A stretch of 64,000 nt of DNA, from contig NC_087062.1 of assembly GCF_963678635.1 (NCBI RefSeq), positions 1,238,001 through 1,302,000 of the forward strand. The letters run 5' to 3'. The stretch comes from Symsagittifera roscoffensis (taxonomy: Eukaryota > Xenacoelomorpha > Acoela > Convolutidae). The notes under the pieces are model-generated. The model saw only the letters and a program-made list of their open reading frames with translations, was not told where the DNA came from and did not search any database. Shown here one piece after another: positions 52,458 through 62,814 of the stretch. The first letter of the stretch is position 1. Each line of letters starts with the position of its first letter. The translations under genes were made by a program, and so were the position numbers.

Positions 52458-55063
52458 AATTATTAATTTTTCTCCAACTCCTTTTTCTAGTAATCTCAAA
52501 TCAAAACATAAACCCTTCTCCTCGTACAGGACCACAAGATTTATTAGTAACACATTACGATTGTGAAGAAAATGAACAAAAAACACTACATAAATATGCA
52601 ATAAATCAAGTATCACAATGTGAAACAGAACCACAAGCTATAGAAACCACAGATGTAATAGCTACACTCTATTCAAAAGCCCGAGCAACAACAGTTACAG
52701 GTTATAAATTTACAGCAACATTTTCCGAAAAGAAAGTACATTGTTCACAAGTCTCGAACGGAAACAAAAACCGACTTGACCATGAATCATTCTATCAGAG
52801 TAATATAGAACGTCTTTTACATCTCAATCCCGACGATTGTAAAAATGAATTACTTAGACTAAACATCACACGAAATAAGAACTCCCAAAGAAAGTTAGTT
52901 AATTTTCAAGTTTTTCCAGACTCTGTACATCAATCACAACTTGAAAAACACCAAGGACATATAAAACTAGACGAAAAATACCCGTATAACGGCGCACACG
53001 GACGATTAACCTATGATCTACACGATAAACATTGGATACCACACATTGGTATAAATGATCCATCAAACTGCAAAGCAGACACAAAAAATAAAGGATACCA
53101 AGAAATAATGTTATTTGATTGGAAAATACAACTCGAAAAAATACAACTAACACGAGATTTATCAGATAATACAATGATCTATCAAGGAATCCGATTACCT
53201 TGTAAAAATGATCAAGGTTATTGCGACCCTACAACGAGAACTCAAGCAACCATTGTTTGGTTCCCCGAAGATACATGTACAACATTTCAAGTAGCAAAAA
53301 TACACGCTCGTATGATAAAATTTCACGAAAAATATTTTATACAATCAATTCCATATGAACAAGTCCATCCATCACGAAAACTAAGTTCTAATTTTAGAAA
53401 CATAGACAATATAGAAAATAAATTGACACGTTTTCAAATATATCAAGAAACAGAACTTGCATGTAAATACAGGAATCCACTTCACAGAACACAATACTCT
53501 GAAATATTAGTTGAATACGAAAAAGGATTCGACATGACCACTGGAAAAGTAAAAATTGACCCATATGCCACAGGTCATCCTCCAAACGAAGGAACATCCT
53601 ATATACCAGTTGATTTTGAAAAAAGCAACGGACAACCTGGTGGACATCTAAAACCCCATGACACCAGAAGCACACGCTTACAAGAATTATCACTAATGAA
53701 TACTACATATTTCGGTAATATCCACTATGATATTCATTTAGATATGAAACTAGATTATACAATTAGCCGAATTTTTCAAGAAATGTCACTCTCCGAATTA
53801 GAAACACTACACCAACTATGCGAATTAGAACGAACACAAATATTACAATCACTTGCACTAGCAGTATTAAAAATACCCTATGCAGGATACTTATTATCTG
53901 GAAATAGATCAAATTTTTTAGACTATGAAGGAAACATCTTATGGTTTTATACTTGTACTAAAAAAGTATCACCACTATACGTTTTTGAAGATAAACGATG
54001 TTATAAAAGAATCCCTATCTTTTATAAGAATAAAGTACATTTCGTGGATACACTATCACGAAGAACCTATTTCTGGGATACCGCAGTCCCATGTGGATCA
54101 GAAAACAGCCACAATGTAGTACAACTAAACCCTGATGAAAATAAATATTATCTTCTCACTCCATATCCCACATTAATGCAATCACTCAAAAAATTTTCAC
54201 CAGAAAGCATTCGCGCTATTGCTCGAAACCCAAATATAGACTTACAATCAATAGGAATCTATTCAAAATCAGATATTCAACATCACATTAGAACACAACA
54301 ATTCCAAGAATTATTAACACAAATGGACACTATACAAAAACAATCAATAGACCAAAATTTACGCAAACTTGCAGAAACCGCAGGATTTGCCGATATCTAC
54401 ACGCAAGACTATAGCGGATATTTTAAAGACATTAAAGATTACATATATCTAAACGGTGAAAAATACCGTCCCCAAGATATATCACCAATTAACATTTTTA
54501 GCTTTGTTACACTCAAAAATGAGATCCTCGATTTTCTAGGATGGCCCTACTACATCTTAGAAAAATTGACTATTTTATACGCAATGTTTAACTTTATTGG
54601 ATTTCTTTTCTCACTTTTAAAAGGAATCTACAACACATGTGCTATACACACACAAGTAAACAGACAAGCAAGCGTAGCACGCATACTCTTTGCAGGATTT
54701 TTTGGAATCTTTTCTACATCTATAAACAAAATTCTTTTAGACGCACAAATAAAAGAATATAACACAAAAATAGCAACACGACAAAATACATACGACGAAG
54801 AACATAACAATGTAGACATAACGCCAACGGCACCACAATTACCACCCCTACCAAATAACCATCCACTATCCCTAGTCCCACGAAATTTTCGAAACTTAGC
54901 CATCACACATAATCCAAATTTTCGACTCACCACATCACAAAGTCCCATTCAACATATAATGACACACCAGTCACAAGATGATAATACTTATGAACAAATT
55001 ATTGAACAACCCCATACCACCGCTTTTCAGTCTCAAAATAATCATTTTTTTAGCCCACGATGA
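52445..55063 (+). CDS. env: Envelope-like glycoprotein, chuvirus-glycoprotein-like (872 residues)
   Basis: It has a signal peptide at residues 1-17 (hydrophobic LKLLIFLQLLFLV) and a large ectodomain with many Cys and N-x-S/T sites. A conserved-looking core spans about residues 459-560 (CELERTQIL; GYLLSGNRSNFLDYEG; CYKRIPI; FVDTLSRRTYF; PCGSENS). A hydrophobic membrane region lies at about 709-727, a second hydrophobic segment at about 744-765, and a Pro/Gln-rich tail follows. The core resembles glycoproteins of Jingchuvirales (chuviruses) and the related env genes captured by animal LTR elements, from memory of those families only. It would mediate membrane entry of particles if expressed. 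The frame is intact. The stop overlaps the next ORF as ATGA. Confidence 0.75.
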   Translation: MYILKLLIFLQLLFLVISNQNINPSPRTGPQDLLVTHYDCEENEQKTLHKYAINQVSQCETEPQAIETTDVIATLYSKARATTVTGYKFTATFSEKKVHCSQVSNGNKNRLDHESFYQSNIERLLHLNPDDCKNELLRLNITRNKNSQRKLVNFQVFPDSVHQSQLEKHQGHIKLDEKYPYNGAHGRLTYDLHDKHWIPHIGINDPSNCKADTKNKGYQEIMLFDWKIQLEKIQLTRDLSDNTMIYQGIRLPCKNDQGYCDPTTRTQATIVWFPEDTCTTFQVAKIHARMIKFHEKYFIQSIPYEQVHPSRKLSSNFRNIDNIENKLTRFQIYQETELACKYRNPLHRTQYSEILVEYEKGFDMTTGKVKIDPYATGHPPNEGTSYIPVDFEKSNGQPGGHLKPHDTRSTRLQELSLMNTTYFGNIHYDIHLDMKLDYTISRIFQEMSLSELETLHQLCELERTQILQSLALAVLKIPYAGYLLSGNRSNFLDYEGNILWFYTCTKKVSPLYVFEDKRCYKRIPIFYKNKVHFVDTLSRRTYFWDTAVPCGSENSHNVVQLNPDENKYYLLTPYPTLMQSLKKFSPESIRAIARNPNIDLQSIGIYSKSDIQHHIRTQQFQELLTQMDTIQKQSIDQNLRKLAETAGFADIYTQDYSGYFKDIKDYIYLNGEKYRPQDISPINIFSFVTLKNEILDFLGWPYYILEKLTILYAMFNFIGFLFSLLKGIYNTCAIHTQVNRQASVARILFAGFFGIFSTSINKILLDAQIKEYNTKIATRQNTYDEEHNNVDITPTAPQLPPLPNNHPLSLVPRNFRNLAITHNPNFRLTTSQSPIQHIMTHQSQDDNTYEQIIEQPHTTAFQSQNNHFFSPR

Positions 55064-56865
55064 GCCGCCAACTTGGATCACTACACCGATCAAATTCCCA
55101 CCCAACCAATCTTACCTCTCCAATCCCAATAATACCACTTTTTGCTTTTCCGCCACCCGACTTTTCACCTAGTAATGTAACATCAGGCATGAATTCCGAC
55201 ACTAATTCACACATCTCAGTTTTATATTCCATCTCACAACTCAATAACCCGAATATTGAAACCCCCGATGAATTTGCCGACTCAGAACCATCCCCATCCA
55301 ATAATTTTCATAACTCTTCTAATTTTTCTCAACCCCCTTTTCAACCCATATTATCCAATAACCCTGACCCAATCACTCCCACACCCTCTTATGCTTCCCA
55401 AGTTACCCCAACCTACTCCTCATACCATTCTGACCAATCATCTCATTCTCCAGACACCCCCCGAATCTCCCCAGAGCTAGATAATTTTATTACCCTTCAA
55501 CAACAACCCTACCACCTTAATACCCCAACCATAAACCAAATCTCCTCCACAATAAATTCATCCAACCCCCCTACCCCTACACCCTCTTCAAATTATACTG
55601 AATCACTAGCACCATCATCCACATCAACTGAATCTTCACACAATACTAATAGAGCTTACCGCACTTTTAAAAGAAAGTTCCCCAACCATCCTTTCCCAGC
55701 AAAACCAGGAACAGCCCGTGAATACATCAACCACCCCAAGCATACTAACACAAAAGAATTTTTAGCCATCACCTTACCCTCATTCCCACAATACACCTTA
55801 AACACCCCCCACGACACTAACGAAACACGCAACTTTGTAGATGAATACGTTTTAATGCCCACTCTCTCTTGGACCTCATATTATCATTTTACTAACCCTC
55901 TTTGCTTACCTTTATCTAACACTCACATCGATATAGAGCGAAATACGGACATGCTATATCGACTCACTACACCACTAACCGCTAGACAATTTACTTACGT
56001 TGGATATAAAAAATCACTAAAAACACACACTGCACCTAGAGCTAACGAATATACACTCGAATACTATGATCACAACATCATCAGAGCTAACCAAGATCAA
56101 TTCTTAGACGACGATCGCTTCGCTAATCCACAAATTACCGAGAAATTTTTCATCAAGACACCATATATATTCACACTAAACATCTTCGACCGCAAGTTTG
56201 ATCACATTATTTCAGAAGCACTAACAGACACACAAGCATACGAAAGTTTTAAAGAACGCTTCCAAATATTTTCACTAACCTTTCATTTCCTTGCACCACA
56301 CGAAAGAGATTTACACTGCTCACACGATATTATGTTGCGCACTAAACAAACCCACACATATAGTTATTATCGCTTCATCCAAAATCACTTTGACCTACAC
56401 ACACCCTCTAGACAACCACACCATCGTTTTCAATTCATTAATTCCAAATACACTTCACCATTTTTCCTAAATTTCACATATTGTATTAAAGACACTAACC
56501 TCCATGGTATTCTTCGTAATTATGACCCCATAACCCAAATGTACATCTTCTGTCCCATCACTAAGACCTTCAACGCCGAAGAATCCCGACCCTTCCTTAT
56601 CCCGCACGAGTTTGTAGAACCTATAGAAATCCCAATTTTAGAATTCATCCACAACACTAAATTCAATCACAAATTATATAATCTAATCCAAAACACACCT
56701 TATGAGTTTGCAGTTGGCACTGAAGAACTAACCACTATCAAGGCACTCCAATTGCTTTGGCCACTGCTTCAGACTAAAAATATCATCCGCATCTTAGCTA
56801 AACTACTAACAACTTCCGATCTCATCCACGACATCTTCCCCCACGGTTTTTTCCCCGACGACTAA
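55060..56865 (+). CDS. 601-residue ORF downstream of env, unknown function
   Basis: It starts inside the env stop (ATGA at 55060-55063), an arrangement that suggests coupled termination and reinitiation. Residues 1 to about 195 are Ser/Pro/Thr/Asn-rich and probably disordered. From about residue 198 the composition is that of a folded, aromatic- and His-rich domain (AYRTFKRKFPNHPF; YTLEYYDHNIIRA; FQIFSLTFHFLAPHERDL; HGILRNYDPITQMYIF). No signal peptide, membrane segment, zinc knuckle or enzyme motif is evident. A consensus splice donor follows directly after the stop. It is absent from ordinary Ty3/gypsy elements and not recognised by me. Confidence 0.75.
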   Translation: MSRQLGSLHRSNSHPTNLTSPIPIIPLFAFPPPDFSPSNVTSGMNSDTNSHISVLYSISQLNNPNIETPDEFADSEPSPSNNFHNSSNFSQPPFQPILSNNPDPITPTPSYASQVTPTYSSYHSDQSSHSPDTPRISPELDNFITLQQQPYHLNTPTINQISSTINSSNPPTPTPSSNYTESLAPSSTSTESSHNTNRAYRTFKRKFPNHPFPAKPGTAREYINHPKHTNTKEFLAITLPSFPQYTLNTPHDTNETRNFVDEYVLMPTLSWTSYYHFTNPLCLPLSNTHIDIERNTDMLYRLTTPLTARQFTYVGYKKSLKTHTAPRANEYTLEYYDHNIIRANQDQFLDDDRFANPQITEKFFIKTPYIFTLNIFDRKFDHIISEALTDTQAYESFKERFQIFSLTFHFLAPHERDLHCSHDIMLRTKQTHTYSYYRFIQNHFDLHTPSRQPHHRFQFINSKYTSPFFLNFTYCIKDTNLHGILRNYDPITQMYIFCPITKTFNAEESRPFLIPHEFVEPIEIPILEFIHNTKFNHKLYNLIQNTPYEFAVGTEELTTIKALQLLWPLLQTKNIIRILAKLLTTSDLIHDIFPHGFFPDD

Positions 56866-56954
56866 CAGGTAAGTATGAATTAAATGAATATTACTAACTA
56901 ATTAAAATATTAAAAACTCACCATACTTTATTCATGTTTTCTTTAGATTTTTAG
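56866..56954 (+). promoter_or_regulatory. Consensus splice donor and short putative intron after last stop codon
   Basis: TAA is followed immediately by CAG|GTAAGT (intron from 56869). T-rich acceptors TTTCTTTAG and TTTTTAG end at 56946 and 56954, giving an intron of 78 or 86 nt wholly in the 3' untranslated part. The donor could also serve longer splicing. Confidence 0.5.
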
Positions 56955-57077
56955 CCTTCATCCGACGATCACCTACAAAAACCACAAAAAACAAATAAAG
57001 ATCGCAAATTTCATCAAACAGACTTCAACAATTCTATTAATCTCTTACACTTATAAATTTATAAATTTAATACCAAT

Positions 57078-57218
57078 GCAGTAAATTCATTTCTAAAATT
57101 TTCCCCACAAGCAGTAAATCTAATTATAATGAAAATTTGTAACTTAAAATTCCCCCATAACTAGCAGTAAGTTTCCAAATTCTATGCAGTAAATTAATAA
57201 AATGCAATTGCAGTACTA
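57078..57218 (+). repeat. Five dispersed GCAGTA motifs
   Basis: GCAGTAAAT or close variants occur at 57078, 57111, 57164, 57186 and 57210. The flanks do not repeat, so this is a motif cluster rather than a tandem repeat. A related TGCAGTA is in the leader of both copies (near 40805 and 61545). Confidence 0.5.
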
Positions 57219-58478
57219 ACCTTTTGATATTTTCATTCATTCGCACAGAAATTCTATCCACACTCGCACAGCTCGCCCACGAAGAATTGTTTAAAATAAT
57301 GAATTTCAGTTTCAAGTTTTCACACTCAACAACTCTAACATATAATAACATGTTTCAAACTTTCCTTTAACCCGGTTGGAAAGGAATCATATACTAAACA
57401 AAACTAACCAACGCAGCTTACTAAATACCACAAATCATAGAATAACAGCATGACTAAGAAAAGGAAACCAACGGTACCCAAACCGGATTAACCCAGTTTA
57501 AAACTGGATAATTTATTCTTTTGAAGACTATTATAAAGTCTAAGAAAGAAATAATAAAACACAAAAAAGTCGAAAGACAAACCCATACCACAAACAATTT
57601 GATTTTTGGAAAAAGGACATAACCAACAAGACATAAGAAAAACCACAACAAACCCAACATAAAACGTTGTCACATAACAGGACCCCTCACAAAAACCGCA
57701 TGAAATCATACTCCCACTCCTGGCCTAACCCACCAGGAAGGACGTCCTGAGCATGCTCTATAGCCGGCCTAACCCACCGCGCTACATCCACGCTTTGTGA
57801 CCACACCTCTATTTTTAATAAGAGCTACTCAAGGGTGAGTAACTCTTCAAAATAACCGAACTAAAACAAAAAGCTTTTGTGAAAACAACTAACTAAAATC
57901 ATAATTAAAAAATATTAAACTAATAAATGTTTTATAAAATGTAAATTACATTTATGCAATACATAGATCAGAATACAACACCAAGGACGAACATCTAAAG
58001 ACAAAACGACCCCACTACGCTCGAGAGAGAATGACCAACCACAATCGATATGCCACTCACAATCACAACTCAAAGGATTTAGAGTACGACTTGACTTCGC
58101 AGAAAAGGACTTCATTGAACTAGACCAATGACCACCTCGATGTTCAAGTATACGTACAGATCCGAGTAACCAGGCATCCCCTCCACGCACAATCTCCACG
58201 CCATTCCCAAACTAAATCAGACACAGAAAAGTTCTCCACGCAGAACAGAAAAACCTGACATAGCCAACCATTCTGAAATCAGATTTGAGTTTGTTGCGAA
58301 GACTTAGTCGTTGTCACTAGAAGACACAACATCTTATGTCTCTAACTCCAGCTTCCTGGATCTTCTTTAACAAAAAGGAAACAGAAGAAGTAAGATGTTC
58401 GCCAAACACCAACGTCCATCATCCATCCTTCGAATTGCAGAAGAACTATTCTAAAAAACTCTGTAAAACCCGGATGGG

Positions 58479-58888
58479 TGGAACCTGATCTAAACTACAT
58501 TTTATGATTGGATAAATTAAATGTTTTACCAATGTAAAGTATTTAATATTAACCAATCATGATCCATCTAACTAACAACCCACTTATTTGTAAGTGCTGA
58601 AGTTACTTGTAATTTCAGCACCAGAGAGATTTGAATTTAACTTAGAAATTAGTTGGACTCTCCCGAGCACTTCAGCAGCCGCAATAAACCAGTATACCCT
58701 AGATCTATTGAGCCTAGCAGAGACTAGTTAAACAACCTGAGACTAGATAGTATAAGAGTAAGATTAGGATCGGTATTAGACTAAGAAGTTGCACGAATCT
58801 ATCCGGCCGAAAATAAGATAGCGTGACGAGCAGACGGTGTACCCTATCCGAAATTACTCTATGAGTTAACCACATCGGTCCTAACTCA
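58479..58888 (+). repeat. 3' LTR, copy 1
   Basis: 410 bp, apparently identical to the 5' LTR. It is followed by CTTT, matching the four bases before the 5' LTR. Confidence 0.95.
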
Positions 58889-58892
58889 CTTT

Positions 58893-60715
58893 GCTTCACC
58901 CACGCTTTGACTGCGCTCAATCCATGCTTTAATGCCCCCCCCCCCCCAGCCCATATTCTGACCTAAGTTCTAGTTGAAATCAATCGATGCTTTGACAGTG
59001 TTCGATGAATCTTTTGACTGTGATCCACCCCTTTTTGACTGCTGACTGCTCGACTTTTTACTTTTTTTCGACTGTCCTTTCACACACAAAAATATTAACG
59101 TACGATCATATTAACTGAGCGGGTACAAAAAGGTTAATTTTACCTTAATTTACCTGAAAAAAATTAGGGTAAATTTTACCTTAACTGAGTCAAGGTAAAA
59201 TAAGTTATAACTGATAGCAGCCCAGAGACAAACTTTTGATTAAAAAACACAAACAACTCGAATTCGTCAGAGAAGCAGACGTTTTTTGGATGCGGAAGAC
59301 CACTTATCCCATGTTCGGTTCACCCTTTGACAAAAAATGTTAAATAAGGATAGCCAGTTACTGTGCAAGTGGCACAGAAGGTTCCAACCACAGTCTTGGA
59401 AAAATACAGAAAAAAAACTCTCCAAATTGCTGTCAATTTTTTCTGCATATTGTGATAAAAAAATCTGAACGAAAAAAATAGAATTTAGGCATATTTGAGG
59501 ATGAAGTTCATGAAAAATTGGCCAATTGGGAAACAGTTTCTGAAGAAAAATGACTAGAAAATTGAAAAAATAATTTTCTTTTTAATTTTCGAATTTTTGA
59601 TTCCTAAAATTGCGCTAAAAAAAACTCTGAAAACAATCTTTACTTGAGTAAAACTAAGTTTTCACGGCTTAAGTTAAGCTTACATAAGCTATTGCAAGCA
59701 TACACGGTCACCTTATTAGCTCAAAATTAGACCAAAAATTAAAAATTACAAACCGGTTATTCTTGCTGCTTTAATAGGGCTTTAATATGATTTAATCACT
59801 CGACCCATTCCGATGATTACTTGTGTTACCCGATTTTGCGTGGAAACAAAAAAAACTGAAACACACCCGAATGCAAAGTTCTTCCCAAATTTCAATGGTC
59901 GGAACAAAAAAGCACTTACGTTTTTCATGTCTTCTTTTTTCCTTTTTCTCTCGCAAATTTGAATTTGAAGTTTGAATTACTTCAGTGCACCTTAAATCCT
60001 ATAAATCCTTAAAAAATTACATATATTTACTTTTTTAATACAAAAAATACCTTAAAAATGTTTATTTTGGAGTTAAATTTACCTGAAAATTTGCGTTAAA
60101 AAAGTAGGTAATTTACCTTTAGTTACCTTATTTTTAAGGTCAATTTATAATAATTTTTCCTCTAAAAATAGGAAAAGTTAAGGTAAAAATACATTAGCTT
60201 TTGAAGTTAAAACACCTCAAAAAGTATTATTTTTATATATGTTCTTACTTTAACTTTTCTACTCTTAGTATATTTAACTTAAGGTTAGGGTAATTAAATT
60301 ATAGGAAAATTTTTATGGTTAATTTTCAACCGAGTAGTTTTTAACGTTTTTTTTTCAGGTTGATGTACCTGAACTTTTAATGTAAGTATAGGTAAAATTT
60401 TAAGATAATTATAAGTACGTTAAGGTGTACTTAAAGTAGCACCAATTTACTTTAATTTTTTTTAGGTGTTACAAGGTATTTTTTAAGGTTATTTTAACTT
60501 GATTTTTTTGGGTGTTCCTTTTGCGTCGAACGTCTTTGGCACATTCTCTAATCTGCTAAATTCTAGTTTTCATTGTGGCGCACCTGTTTTTGACCCTGCC
60601 CTATGTGCTTCAACTTAACTCGACCCAGATATAGATTGTGTGCTCTTTTATGTGGTTAATCTTGGCGTTGACTATTCTGTGTTCACGCTTTGGCTCTGAT
60701 TGACGACCTGTGTTT
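58893..60715. other. Spacer between the two LTR elements, AT-rich repeats, no gene
   Basis: It contains a C13 run (58935-58947) and CTTTGACTG-type short repeats near 58900-59060. Many degenerate AAGGTAAAATTTACCTTAA units in both orientations occur at 59130-59220 and 59990-60500. No ORF of note. Confidence 0.6.
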
Positions 60716-61126
60716 TGGAACCTGATTTAAACTACATTTTATTATTGGATAATTTAGATATTTTACCACTGTAAAGTATTTAATATTAACCAATCATAAA
60801 CCATCCAACTAACAACCGAATTATTTGTAAGTGCTGAAATTACTTGTGATTTCAGCACCAGAGAGAATTGATTTTAACTTAGAAATTAGTTGCCTCTCCA
60901 AGAGAACTTCAGTAGTCGCAATAAGCCAGTATACTCTAGATCTATTGAGCCTAGCAGAGACTAGTTAAACACCCTGAGACTAGTAGATATAAGAGTAAGA
61001 CTAGGATCGGTATTAGACTAAGAAGTTGCACGAATCTATCCGGCCGAAAATAAGATAGCGTGACGAGCAGACGGTGTACCCTATCCGAAATTACTCAATG
61101 AGTTAACTACCATTCACATTAACTCA
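60716..61126 (+). repeat. 5' LTR, copy 2
   Basis: 411 bp, TGGAACC to TAACTCA, with scattered substitutions against copy 1. The hairpin stem is kept at 60831-60858. AATAAA is changed to AATAAG. Confidence 0.92.
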
Positions 61127-61211
61127 TCTGGTGCGACCATAAGTCTCGAATAAGACCTTAATAGCTTAGAACTAACCAAAAATAGATTAGAAATTAGACA
61201 ATATTTTCAAA

Positions 61212-61445
61212 ATGTTATACGATAATAACTTGATTGAAATGTCTCTACGACTCAATAGATCAGAGCCGATATTCCGCACAAAACTAGAACTACCTGGTAT
61301 TAGAAGAAGACCTCGAACAAGAGACGATATACGACAAAGTAGAAACTTACCATTTAGTTTTATGGTTGTACGGCAAAAGCTAACACAAACTTTTATATTT
61401 AGAATCTTATTAGCAATGAATTTAGATTTTCATTTGCAAACATAA
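61212..61445 (+). CDS. Leader ORF of 77 codons, copy 2
   Basis: Same start, length and stop as 40470-40703. Eight residues differ, several conservatively (Tyr to Phe twice, Ile to Val). It stays open although the basic ORF and gag of this copy are broken, so it is either short enough to have escaped or was selected until recently. Confidence 0.6.
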   Translation: MLYDNNLIEMSLRLNRSEPIFRTKLELPGIRRRPRTRDDIRQSRNLPFSFMVVRQKLTQTFIFRILLAMNLDFHLQT

Positions 61446-61770
61446 AATTTTGAAGTAAACCTTCATGATCATTTCAGGCGCTAAACAAAATTATTAATGT
61501 ACAATAACGATTGATAAAAAGATCTCAGATCGTTTTCTTAATTTCTGCAGTATTATATAAAACATATTTGAAAAATATTTATTGAAAATAAAAATAAAAA
61601 TTAGTAGCATGACAATAATTGTTAGTAATCATGAATCATCCTGTTGTTCCAGCTTCATCACCTAAACAAAACAGCAATCATAAGCTAACTAATATCATTA
61701 AAAAACTGAATCTTTTTATTAAATAAACTAAAACAGTTTTAAACTTAAATTCACTTAATTTTAAAAATCA

Positions 61771-61855
61771 GATCATCAAGGCTTATCCTTGGATCTTAAT
61801 CAATTTTCTTTTTCACTAAATTTAAAATCTGATCATCAAGGCCTATCCTTGGATC
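61771..61855 (+). promoter_or_regulatory. Twin leader hairpins, copy 2
   Basis: Two 25-base GATCATCAAGG...CCTTGGATC hairpins at the same 60-base spacing as in copy 1. Only one loop base of the second differs. Confidence 0.55.
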
Positions 61856-62371
61856 AAAAAGAACAATTTTGTTCTCCCTCGCCCACTTAGCAAGTGTCTA
61901 ACGACCTCAAACGTCGATTCACTATCCAACCTTTTCAAAAGACCCAGGACTAATAGAAATTTTTCATAAAACTAACCATTCAAATTAAGATAAACAGTGA
62001 AGAACTTCGGTTATTCATCCTTCACTTGAACCCTCCTCTTAACAGACCCAGGATAGATCTTAGACTTAGTAAGTTTAAAATAGTATCTAACGAACAACTT
62101 GCGTTCTAATTATACCTGAACCTTGTGGATCGATTTACTTTTCTCCAACCCTTGAACACAATCACTACCCCTAAGTAGGATTAAGTAAGTTAACACCTTA
62201 ACTTAGACTAGCCACGAGAAAGTAAAAAATAATTTTTCGGAATTGATATACTTTTCTCTCCAACCCTGCACAAAAAGACCCAGGTTAAGCTAACCAAAAA
62301 ATCGTAAGGACTAACAGTCTAAGAAAATAGAAATAACTAAAAAACTTCTTGCATCCGTCATCCTAAACCTT

Positions 62372-62814
62372 ATGTCATTCAAAAATTTAGGAAATAAACA
62401 AACAAAAGTTTTACACAACTGTGAAATAGATAACAAAAAATACGATCTTGTAATCACTCCACATACACAAACAGTTGGATACATTCGAACAAAACAACAA
62501 ACAATAAAAAGGAAAATTATAAACAAACAAAGACAAATCACACGAAAAAGATTTTCGAAAAATAGAAACGCATTTTCTTAATCAGAAGCCAACAGTTTAA
62601 ACGAACTATACAAATTAAAAGAATCAATAGATAAAAATTGTCCCATTCATGATCAATTATATTTTTCCGACTCAAAAACAACTTCAAATTCATCAAAAAG
62701 AGGAAAAAGAAGAATAAAAAAGCAATACAAACACAAACAAGTACACTTGTATAATTGGAATCAACCAATTAGACACATCGATAGCGATATATTAACAGTC
62801 ATAAAACATAAAAA
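62372..62814 (+). pseudogene. Basic ORF, copy 2, with premature stop
   Basis: The first 69 codons match copy 1 closely. A TAA at 62579-62581 then interrupts, after which the same frame again matches (NSLNELYKLKESIDKN; KRGKRRIKKQYKHK) to near the gag ATG. The break is a substitution, not a frameshift. Confidence 0.7.

Larger units (their letters stand above)
56866..58478 (+). other. 3' non-coding region of LTR element
   Basis: 1.6 kb without a long sense ORF. It holds a likely intron just after the last stop (donor 56869, acceptors near 56946 or 56954) and five GCAGTA(A/C)-type motifs at 57078-57218. A short purine stretch (CGGATGGG, 58471-58478) abuts the 3' LTR and may be the polypurine tract. 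Confidence 0.6.
39973..58888 (+). mobile_element. Complete Ty3/gypsy-type LTR retroelement with env, 18.9 kb
   Basis: The LTRs are 39973-40382 and 58479-58888 (410 bp each, TG...CA, no difference seen by eye). The target-site duplication CTTT is at 39969-39972 and 58889-58892. Domain order protease-RT-RNase H-integrase identifies Ty3/gypsy. The element is two to three times longer than usual for the group because of a 1.25-kb leader, several accessory ORFs between pol and the 3' LTR, and a 1.6-kb 3' non-coding part. It has the gene layout of an endogenous-retrovirus-like element: leader ORFs, gag-pol, mini-ORFs, env, and a 601-codon ORF. Confidence 0.95.

Noticed and set aside
54628-54948. 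Minus-strand 106-codon ORF under env
   Set aside because: It is antisense to an intact env frame, with no start context or recognisable content.
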